Assembly (NCBI GenBank): GCA_964632485.1
Contig: CAZWDO010000001.1
Span: 115,951-136,579, forward strand
DNA length: 20,629 nucleotides
Direction: 5' to 3'
Source: CAZWDO01 sp964632485 [NCBI: uncultured bacterium]
Lineage (GTDB): Bacteria; JAGOEH01
The translations under genes were made by a program, and so were the position numbers. The notes beneath the pieces were generated by a model, which was not told where the DNA came from, made no database searches, and saw nothing but the letters and a program-made list of their open reading frames with translations. Shown here one piece after another: positions 8,287-14,513 of this stretch. Within the stretch, counting starts at the first letter, position 1, and every line of letters begins with the position of its first letter.

Positions 8287-9279
8287 GTGAAAAAGAAAGT
8301 ATTGTTGATTCATACGGGCGGTACTATTGGGATGGTCAGAAATATTCAGAACGGAACACTTAAACCGGACCAATTCTATGAAAGCATTCTGAAATTTGTA
8401 CCTGAGCTGGAACAAATCGCTCACATAGAAGTAGAGATACCCTGTTTATTAGACAGCGCTGAAATCCATATTCCCCATTGGCAAGCGATTGGGCGGTTAA
8501 TCCGGCGCTATCAGAATCAAGTTCAGGGAGTCGTGATTACACACGGTACAGATACATTAGCCTATACAGCTTCCGCACTTTCCTATATGCTGATGAACGT
8601 CCCTTTTCCCGTAATACTTACAGGCGCCCAAAAACCATTAGGGGAACTTCGTACCGATGCTCGCAACAATTTTGTGAATGCTATTGAAATGGCAACTTTG
8701 GATATTCCAGAAGTCGCGATCTACTTTGATTACAAATTAATGCGGGGCAATAGAACTATTAAAAGCCATATTACCCATTTCGATGCCTTCTCTTCCCCCA
8801 ATTATCCATTATTGGGTGAAGTAGGACTGGATATTGTCATCTATCCGCAGAATATGATAAAACCTCAAGGACTATTTCATGTTTTTGACGCCTTCGACGC
8901 ATCGATAGCAGTACTCAAACTATTCCCGGGAATAGACATCCGTTATTTCAATCCCGATGATCAAGTCAAAGCAGTTCTTTTGATCGCATGGGGCGCCGGA
9001 ACCGTACCGACGGCTTATACACAATTGTTGCCTCAGATTAAGAAATGGTTAGACGCAGGCAAAATTGTAGCGATGATCAGTGAAACCAAAGCCGGATGCG
9101 CCGCACCCCAACTGTACGAATCGGGTAACCGATTACTCGACATGGGAGTTCTATCAGCGGGAGACATGACCTTCGAAGCAGCCTTGACTAAGCTGATGTT
9201 TCTGATGGCCCAACGCGACAATTACGAGGAAATCAAGCGGAATTTCATGAAATCGCTGGCAGGGGAACGTTCTGTTTAA
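8287..9279 (+). CDS. ansA: Type I (cytoplasmic) L-asparaginase
   Basis: A 330-residue protein starting at GTG with a perfect AGGAGG five bases upstream. It hydrolyses L-asparagine to aspartate and ammonia. Both catalytic threonine motifs are present: HTGGTIGM with Thr13, and HGTDT with Thr88-Asp89. Also visible are the substrate-contacting Ser57 (LLDSAE), the TGAQKPLGELRTDARNN loop, and the catalytic Lys159 in RGNRTIKSH. Length and the GELRTDARNN and RGNRT motifs fit the homodimeric cytoplasmic AnsA type. There is no signal peptide, which also argues against the secreted type II enzyme. Members of this family can also act on glutamine or D-asparagine, so exact specificity is inferred. It stands alone on its strand and runs into the convergent glycosidase gene, with its stop codon one base from that gene's stop. 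Confidence 0.93.
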   Translation: MKKKVLLIHTGGTIGMVRNIQNGTLKPDQFYESILKFVPELEQIAHIEVEIPCLLDSAEIHIPHWQAIGRLIRRYQNQVQGVVITHGTDTLAYTASALSYMLMNVPFPVILTGAQKPLGELRTDARNNFVNAIEMATLDIPEVAIYFDYKLMRGNRTIKSHITHFDAFSSPNYPLLGEVGLDIVIYPQNMIKPQGLFHVFDAFDASIAVLKLFPGIDIRYFNPDDQVKAVLLIAWGAGTVPTAYTQLLPQIKKWLDAGKIVAMISETKAGCAAPQLYESGNRLLDMGVLSAGDMTFEAALTKLMFLMAQRDNYEEIKRNFMKSLAGERSV

Positions 9280-9280
9280 T

Positions 9281-12169
9281 TTATTTTAACAGTAATAGCT
9301 TTTTTGTTTCATGAAAACTCGCAGTATTAATCCGTAAAAAATATATCCCGGACGCGGCACTTTCTCCGTTGTCATTCAATCCGTCCCAATAGAATGAATG
9401 CCGTTTGGGGGACAATAGATCGTTATGAATGCGCCTGATTCTCTGGCCCAGTACATTCACGATTTCAATCACAGCGTTTTCTTTATACGGCAACAACGCT
9501 TCTATGCATAATCGAGCATTAAATGGATTGGGATAACAAGTTAAGAGCATTTTATTTTTTACCGGCAAGAGTTGGCCATCATCTAATAACGTGATCAACC
9601 CGGAATCCGGCAAACTCAGACGTTTGGATGTATAGATATGGAACTCCCCCGGATTCAGAGCGATGGGGGCATTGATGCTCTCGACCCAGATGCTGTCACC
9701 AGGGAAAAAATCATACCACCAACCACTATGGCTGAAATAGGGATGACCACTTTGCGCGGTCACATCAAAGTTGCCTAAAATAACCGCTTTAAGCGAGTCA
9801 TTGCTTAGATTGATGCGTTTGACAGCCCCGGTAACCGATAAGCTGATATTAGTACCAGCCTGACGGAATAACTCATTTTCAGCTCGTATTTTCAATAGAG
9901 CGCTATACGTTTTATACAGTCGCCATCTATTCGCGTGATGATAATAATCCCAACGAATCGGTTTTTCGCCAGTCCGGCTATTATAATCAATCGAGTAATC
10001 GTAGCCTAATTCACCAAATTGCCAGATCATTTTTGGGCCGGGCAAGGTTAAAAAAAATGCAGCAACGGCTTTCATACGTTCCAGAGCAATCGCAGTGTCC
10101 TTGATTTGATAGGCGCCATCGCCATTACCCCACTGAAGCGTTTTCACCATCAAACGCTCTTCATCATGGGATTCCATATAGGTTACCAAATGGGGAGAGT
10201 CCCATCCGCGGGTTTGATAAAATCCCCAACTGATATCTGATTTGTTTTGGTCGTAATACCCCATGGCCGCTTCATAGTATCCCCAATTCGCATCGCTCGC
10301 ATTCGCGTGACCCCAGAGCATAAAACCGGCATTTGCCAGGGCTTTTTCCTCATTGTTGTCGGCCCAATGTTCCAAGATCAAATAGACACTGGAATCATAA
10401 ACATTAATTTGATCCTTGATCCGCTGTAAAATGGCAACCCGGCTGGCATCGTAATTCCAACCACTACCCGGTTTATTGGTAAATCCCTTGGTAAAATCGA
10501 GACGAAACCCATCCACTCGGTATTCAGTCACCCAAAATGCCAGGATTTGATCCACTAAATGTTGAGTATAAAGGCTTTCATGATTAAAATCGTACCCCCA
10601 TGAATATTCATGAGGCGCTACGACATTGAACCAGGGATTTTGCGCGGCCATCTGTCCGCTCATCAAATCCACATACATCCGCACCCAAGCGGATTGACCA
10701 AACGCATGGTTTAAAACCATATCCTGAATGACAGCAATTCCCAGTCGATGGCATTCATCAATAAAACGCTGATAATCAATTTTACGTCCATAATATTTAT
10801 CCGGAGCGAAATAAAAGGATGGATTATAGCCCCAGCTTGAATTACCTTCAAATTCATTGAAAGGCATCAGCTCGATCGCATTGATCCCCAGATTTTTCAG
10901 GTATTCCAGGGTATCAACCAGGGTGGAAATTGAATGATCCTCTAAAAAATCGCGCACATGAAGCTCATATATGACCAGTTCTTCCTGCGGTGGACGCGTA
11001 AATGCCTCACTATATTTAAATTCGTAACGTTCCGGGCGGGTTTGTAATACGCTGACAATCTCCTTTGTCTGCCCCAGCGGATACGCCTTTAAATCCGGAT
11101 AAACCGAAGCCGGAATATTGGGGTCATTGCTACCATCCAGAATTTTTTCTGCATACGGATCAGCAATCCGCCGATCACCATCAATCAATAGTTGGTAAGC
11201 ATACTCATGCAATGGGTCTAAGTTTCTCAATCTCAACCAGAAATAATCATTATCGCGGTAGAAGTAATAAGCAGTGTCGGGAATCCATTGATTGAAATCG
11301 CCAATGGCGTAAATATAGTTTTTATACGGAGCAAACTGAATCAATACAACGGTGGAATCATCAATAATGTGAATACCAGCTTCCGCCTGGTCAGGCCGCA
11401 GCGCCTCACTGACTGGAGGATTAATCATCAAATAACAATGCGCGGTATCACTCATCTCCAGCTCATTATGGGCAATCGCCATCAGGCAATGAGGCCCGTG
11501 CTCCCAATTACCAGCAACAAACAGATAATTTAGCGTGTCTCCATCCAGCGAATCCACTCGTAGTGAATCCATCCATAATTCCAATCCACTCATTTCACCT
11601 TCATTCAGTGAAATGATTACAGATACATTCAGAGTTGTATCAGCACCCAAAAAAACCGGGGATTGCCGCATATCACTAAAAAGTAGCTCATTTTCCGGTG
11701 AAAGAAAATTGACCAGTAAAGGCTTATCCTGATAGACCGATAAAAAAATATCCTGATTACCAACATCTTTCCCTTGTTTTGAGCCATTGGCATTGCGGAA
11801 CACAAATGCTAATTTCAATATTGTTTCAGCGGAATCGGTGATGCCATAAAAGCGATAAATATTCCCGATAACCAGCTCATAAGTGTTAGTTTCCACATAG
11901 GTTAATTTACATTTATCAAGATTCACGGACCAGTCGGCAGCCACATATTTCCAGTCACTGCCGGAAGCGCTGGCAGAGGTGATAACACCGGTATGGGCCC
12001 AGATATCCCCTGAATTGTCTTTTAATCCCTGATTCCCACGGTCCGCATGAAATACAATCACAATTGAGTCGGAGATCGTGGGAACAACCGGACGGCTTTC
12101 AACAACTGAATTAGCGAATATTAAAACAGGACAAAGCAGAAACAAAGCCGCTAATTTTAAATGGCGCAT
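9281..12169 (-). CDS. Secreted GH13 alpha-amylase-family glycosidase with C-terminal sorting-type domain
   Basis: A 962-residue protein; AAGGAGG lies a few bases before the ATG at 12169. In order: signal peptide (1-19, ending IFAN), an N-terminal beta module (about 32-150, with WAHTGV) resembling starch-binding modules of secreted Bacteroidota amylases, an Ig-like stretch (about 150-255), a CBM48-like module (about 265-360, AIGDFNQWIPD), the GH13 barrel (about 395-800), and a C-terminal domain (about 870-962) with CYPNPFN and LGQRIRRI. All four GH13 regions are intact: DMVLNH (483-488), GFRLDFTKG with nucleophile D558, LILEHWAD with acid/base E600, and MESHDEER with D669. It should cleave or rearrange alpha-1,4 or alpha-1,6 glucans outside the cell. 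The C-terminal domain is of the FlgD-Ig/type IX sorting style that anchors or exports proteins in this superphylum. CBM48 hints at branched glucan or pullulan-like substrates, but the exact activity is not determined. Confidence 0.92.
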   Translation of the reverse strand: MRHLKLAALFLLCPVLIFANSVVESRPVVPTISDSIVIVFHADRGNQGLKDNSGDIWAHTGVITSASASGSDWKYVAADWSVNLDKCKLTYVETNTYELVIGNIYRFYGITDSAETILKLAFVFRNANGSKQGKDVGNQDIFLSVYQDKPLLVNFLSPENELLFSDMRQSPVFLGADTTLNVSVIISLNEGEMSGLELWMDSLRVDSLDGDTLNYLFVAGNWEHGPHCLMAIAHNELEMSDTAHCYLMINPPVSEALRPDQAEAGIHIIDDSTVVLIQFAPYKNYIYAIGDFNQWIPDTAYYFYRDNDYFWLRLRNLDPLHEYAYQLLIDGDRRIADPYAEKILDGSNDPNIPASVYPDLKAYPLGQTKEIVSVLQTRPERYEFKYSEAFTRPPQEELVIYELHVRDFLEDHSISTLVDTLEYLKNLGINAIELMPFNEFEGNSSWGYNPSFYFAPDKYYGRKIDYQRFIDECHRLGIAVIQDMVLNHAFGQSAWVRMYVDLMSGQMAAQNPWFNVVAPHEYSWGYDFNHESLYTQHLVDQILAFWVTEYRVDGFRLDFTKGFTNKPGSGWNYDASRVAILQRIKDQINVYDSSVYLILEHWADNNEEKALANAGFMLWGHANASDANWGYYEAAMGYYDQNKSDISWGFYQTRGWDSPHLVTYMESHDEERLMVKTLQWGNGDGAYQIKDTAIALERMKAVAAFFLTLPGPKMIWQFGELGYDYSIDYNSRTGEKPIRWDYYHHANRWRLYKTYSALLKIRAENELFRQAGTNISLSVTGAVKRINLSNDSLKAVILGNFDVTAQSGHPYFSHSGWWYDFFPGDSIWVESINAPIALNPGEFHIYTSKRLSLPDSGLITLLDDGQLLPVKNKMLLTCYPNPFNARLCIEALLPYKENAVIEIVNVLGQRIRRIHNDLLSPKRHSFYWDGLNDNGESAASGIYFLRINTASFHETKKLLLLK

Positions 12170-12217
12170 ATTTCCTCCTTACTATTAGTGTATCGGTTCT
12201 TATACACAGTATGCAAC

Positions 12218-12229
12218 TTGTGAACACAA
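12218..12229. promoter_or_regulatory. Perfect dyad TTGTG-AA-CACAA upstream of the GH13 gene
   Basis: Two 5-base arms match exactly around an AA centre, about 50-60 bases upstream of the glycosidase start. On the minus strand it would overlap the -35 position if TATAAG at 12204-12199 is the -10 element, which is a typical place for a repressor operator. The promoter itself is weak by eye, so the role is inferred. Confidence 0.3.
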
Positions 12230-12445
12230 AGTGAGTGTTGACTTTCCAATCTGAACTACTGACATGGAATACTAATCCTCAGAGTTATAAAACAGTTAGA
12301 ATCGTTTAAAACCTGCAAAAACGGTTTGAGTTCGCAAAAAATTTGTGTATGCTGAATTGTGAAGATTTAAAAATAGTATAAGGGGAATCGAATGAAAAAG
12401 CAAGTATATTATCTATAATTGAATTAAAAAAAAACAAAATAGATA

Positions 12446-12474
12446 TTGATTTTTTGCCCATAGTCAATTATATT
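12446..12474 (+). promoter_or_regulatory. Sigma70-type promoter of the upp / glycosyltransferase unit
   Basis: TTGATT (12446-12451) and TATATT (12469-12474) are separated by 17 bases, 36 bases before the upp start codon. The spacer shares TTTTGC and the -10 region shares CAATTATATT with the promoter region at 14456. Confidence 0.65.
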
Positions 12475-12510
12475 GTAGTCACCCTAACCATAAAACAGCG
12501 GAGGATTTCT

Positions 12511-13179
12511 ATGGCAATGAAAAACCTGGTTGTTATTGATCATCCCTTGGTCAAGCATAAACTCAGCAAATTGCGGGCAAAAACCACTAATAAAAAGGTG
12601 TTCAAGGAATTACTGGAGGAATTAGCAATTATTACAACAATCGAGGCGACGCGGGATATTCCAATGTACAGCCAACCCATTGATACTCCCATATCTCGAA
12701 CTGAAGGTCATTTTGTAGATGAAAAGAAGATTACCGTTGTTCCGATTCTAAGGGCGGGTTTAGGGATGGTTGAAGGTGTCATTAAAATGATGCCCAATGC
12801 GCGAGTAGAGCATATTGGACTTTATCGCAATGAAGACACACTTGAACCGGTGGAATATTACACGAAAATTTCACCCAATCTTAGCGGCCGACGCTTTATT
12901 GTCGTCGATCCCATGATTGCAACCGGTGGTTCGATCTGCCGAGTGCTCGCCGCGATTACCCAGTTAGGGGGGATTAATATCAAAGTCATTGCGGTAATTG
13001 CCGCTCCCGAAGGAGTAAAGAAAATTCATGCGCAATATCCCAACGTCCCGATCTACACAGCCGCATTGGACGATCATTTAAATTCGCACGGTTATATCGT
13101 ACCCGGATTGGGTGATGCTGGAGACCGGGTGTTCGGAACACTCAATGATGCCCCCCCCCCTGCTAGTCATACGGTTTAG
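12511..13179 (+). CDS. upp: Uracil phosphoribosyltransferase with C-terminal extension
   Basis: A 222-residue protein starting at the ATG at 12511, supported by GGAGGA a few bases upstream; an in-frame ATG at 12454 lies inside the promoter and is rejected. It converts uracil and PRPP to UMP in pyrimidine salvage. Visible motifs are PILRAGLGMVEG (78-89), the PRPP loop VVDPMIATGGS (131-141), and the uracil-binding YIVPGLGDAGDRVFGT (195-210). Family members normally end at FGT or FGTK (about 208 residues). This one continues for 12 residues (LNDAPPPASHTV) that are encoded by the start of the next gene read in another frame, through a run of ten C. With one C fewer, the frame would run on into the glycosyltransferase. 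The extension is probably a by-product of the overlap and not functional. Confidence 0.94.
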   Translation: MAMKNLVVIDHPLVKHKLSKLRAKTTNKKVFKELLEELAIITTIEATRDIPMYSQPIDTPISRTEGHFVDEKKITVVPILRAGLGMVEGVIKMMPNARVEHIGLYRNEDTLEPVEYYTKISPNLSGRRFIVVDPMIATGGSICRVLAAITQLGGINIKVIAVIAAPEGVKKIHAQYPNVPIYTAALDDHLNSHGYIVPGLGDAGDRVFGTLNDAPPPASHTV

Positions 13180-14164
13180 TTCGCTTGGCGATATCGTTCT
13201 GACAACATCCTTCCTTAGAACCCTGCAGGCCAACCATCCAGATCAAAAAATTTTTTTTTTGACTAAACTTGCGTTTCAGGATATTATTTCTTTTTTTCCG
13301 GTAAAAGTCGAACCATTAATATTAAGACCGGAGCAATCCCTGATCGACTTAGCAGGGATTATCAGACGCCATCAGTTTGAAAAAATATACGACCTGCATC
13401 AAAACTTACGGACCCAATTATTACGAATTCTAACCTTTCGGCATTTTTATTCATACAACAAGCAGCATTGGCGGCGTCGGTATATTTGTTTTCGTCACAT
13501 TAAATCACCCCAATTGCATACAATCAATTTATATCATAGCGCCTTGGCTTTGGATGATCGACCTCACATCTCTCCTCCCCCTCTACTTGTAATCCCGGAG
13601 CCCCCCCGCTCCAATACGTTTTGCGTTCTGATCCATCCGGGCGCCAGCCGGCCCACAAAAGCTTGGCCGATCACTCACTGGATAGATACGATCCAATGGA
13701 TGATCACCCATCAACTCAAAGTGTCTGTTATTGGAGGCCCCGCTGAAAATCAGGCCCTCAATACCCTACTTCATATTTTCGGAAAACAAATCACCGTATA
13801 TGGACCGCAACTATCACTTAAAAACCTGGTCGAAACAATTGCCGACCATCAGTTGTTTCTTTCCAATGATTCAGGCCCTGCTCATATTGCCGCCGCCTTA
13901 TCAATTCCACAAATTACCATTTTCGGCCCCACTCACCCATCTCTCGGCTTTCTCCCCCAAAATTTGCAGGCACGGATTCTCAGCCTCAATCTACCCTGTT
14001 CCCCATGCACACTGCATGGCCAAATTCATTGTCCTCGAAAACACCACCGATGTATGAATGAACTATTACCCGAACTCATAATTGAACATATCAGACAGTT
14101 AATATCTTCAAATTTCCCTGGCCACACTAAAGCATCAAACTCCGCTTCCGGTTCAATTAATTGA
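13145..14164 (+). CDS. Glycosyltransferase family 9 (heptosyltransferase-like)
   Basis: A 339-residue enzyme beginning at ATGATG (13145-13150), chosen because family members start a few residues before the LLVIRFSSLGDIVLTT motif. A GTG at 13112 in the same frame would add an unneeded tail. The ribosome site is poor (GGAA at 13135-13138), so it is probably translated by coupling to upp, which it overlaps by 35 bases. Motifs: FSSLGDIV (11-18), IHPGASRPTKAWP (163-175), VIGGP (195-199), SNDSGPAHIAAAL (240-252), FGPTHP (260-265), and a four-cysteine C-terminal cluster (285, 288, 296, 303) of the LPCSPC...CP..HHRCM kind seen in this family. It should transfer heptose or a similar sugar from a nucleotide donor to the lipopolysaccharide core at the inner membrane. 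The acceptor is unknown. The C10 tract in codons 3-6 and an A6T10 tract at 13245-13260 make the frame prone to slippage. Confidence 0.88.
   Translation: MMPPPLLVIRFSSLGDIVLTTSFLRTLQANHPDQKIFFLTKLAFQDIISFFPVKVEPLILRPEQSLIDLAGIIRRHQFEKIYDLHQNLRTQLLRILTFRHFYSYNKQHWRRRYICFRHIKSPQLHTINLYHSALALDDRPHISPPPLLVIPEPPRSNTFCVLIHPGASRPTKAWPITHWIDTIQWMITHQLKVSVIGGPAENQALNTLLHIFGKQITVYGPQLSLKNLVETIADHQLFLSNDSGPAHIAAALSIPQITIFGPTHPSLGFLPQNLQARILSLNLPCSPCTLHGQIHCPRKHHRCMNELLPELIIEHIRQLISSNFPGHTKASNSASGSIN
13151..13160 (+). repeat. Homopolymer C10 in the upp / glycosyltransferase overlap
   Basis: Ten consecutive C directly follow the ATGATG start of the glycosyltransferase and lie inside the last codons of upp. 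As written, both genes read through. C9 would fuse Upp to the glycosyltransferase and close the latter's own frame at a TAG; C11 would end Upp at Cys and stop the glycosyltransferase after 11 codons. No other C run of this length is present in the window. Confidence 0.95.
13245..13260 (+). repeat. A6T10 homopolymer tract inside the glycosyltransferase gene
   Basis: Six A followed by ten T encode the residues Lys-Ile-Phe-Phe-Leu near residue 36. It is the second long homopolymer in the first 120 bases of this gene and a possible site of replication or transcription slippage. A/T runs of 8-9 occur elsewhere in this A+T-rich DNA, so it is less remarkable than the C10 tract. Confidence 0.8.
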
Positions 14165-14172
14165 CTGGTTTT
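14148..14172 (+). terminator. Possible terminator at the end of the glycosyltransferase gene
   Basis: CCGG-T-TC (14148-14154) can pair with GA-CTGG (14163-14168) around AATTAATT with one bulged base, followed by TTTTC. It overlaps the stop codon at 14162-14164. It is weak but well placed. Confidence 0.35.
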
Positions 14173-14513
14173 CATGATTATCCACAATTTACTATCGCCA
14201 TAAGACTTATCGCATTTCAAGCTCCCAACAGGCTACTACCAAACGACTTGCATATAACTTATTGCTAAATAATAAGTTAACTTTACTTCAACATAAATGA
14301 TTGTTTATATGTCTGCCAGATTTATTTAATTTTTTTATATTAAACCCAAGTTATCCACAAGTTATCCACAATTTTGTTCATAACTCCGGATTCTCTTTAT
14401 TAACATAAAGTTAACACTATATTTAAAAAATCAACTATTTTTTTTAAAAAAAAACTTGACATTTTGCTCAATTATATTTATGATATTAACAAACCATATA
14501 TCAAAGGAAAATA
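14165..14513. other. A+T-rich intergenic region with DnaA boxes, candidate oriC
   Basis: No gene. Three perfect DnaA boxes TTATCCACA lie on the + strand at 14178-14186, 14351-14359 and 14362-14370; the last two start exactly 11 bases apart, about one helical turn. One-mismatch boxes are TTATTAACA at 14397-14405 (+) and TTATGAACA on the minus strand (14383-14375). The DNA between and after them is extremely A+T-rich (14256-14345 and 14400-14500), suitable as an unwinding element. DnaA boxes plus an A+T-rich segment in a non-coding gap is the layout of a chromosomal origin. Against it, no dnaA, dnaN, gidA or rpmH lies beside it and gene direction does not switch here. Alternatives are a DnaA-titration or DnaA-controlled promoter region. 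Confidence 0.5.
14456..14484 (+). promoter_or_regulatory. Near-consensus sigma70-type promoter of the propeller kinase
   Basis: TTGACA (14456-14461, perfect -35) and TATGAT (14479-14484, one mismatch) are separated by 17 bases. A start site near 14491 would leave a leader of about 23 bases before the GTG at 14514, with AAAGGA at 14503-14508 as ribosome site. The DnaA boxes lie about 85-280 bases upstream. Confidence 0.8.

Larger units (their letters stand above)
12170..12510. other. Divergent intergenic region between GH13 gene and upp
   Basis: Holds the upstream regions of two divergent genes. On the glycosidase side there is an inverted repeat GTGTAT...ATACAC (12188-12207) and a dyad at 12218-12229. 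On the upp side there is a near-consensus promoter (12446-12474) and a strong ribosome site (GGAGGA, about 12500-12505). In between, TTGAGT-16-TATGCT (12326-12353) could be a further weak promoter. It precedes AGGGGA and an eight-codon reading frame (12392-12418, MKKQVYYL) that may be a leader peptide or chance. Confidence 0.55.

Noticed and set aside
9033-9221. Short minus-strand reading frames inside asparaginase and, similarly, inside the kinase genes
   Set aside because: They have no ribosome sites and lie wholly inside genes with strong domain evidence on the other strand.
12454-12510. Earlier start for upp at 12454
   Set aside because: It would place the coding start within the promoter's spacer, lacks a ribosome site, and adds residues that do not fit the family N-terminus.
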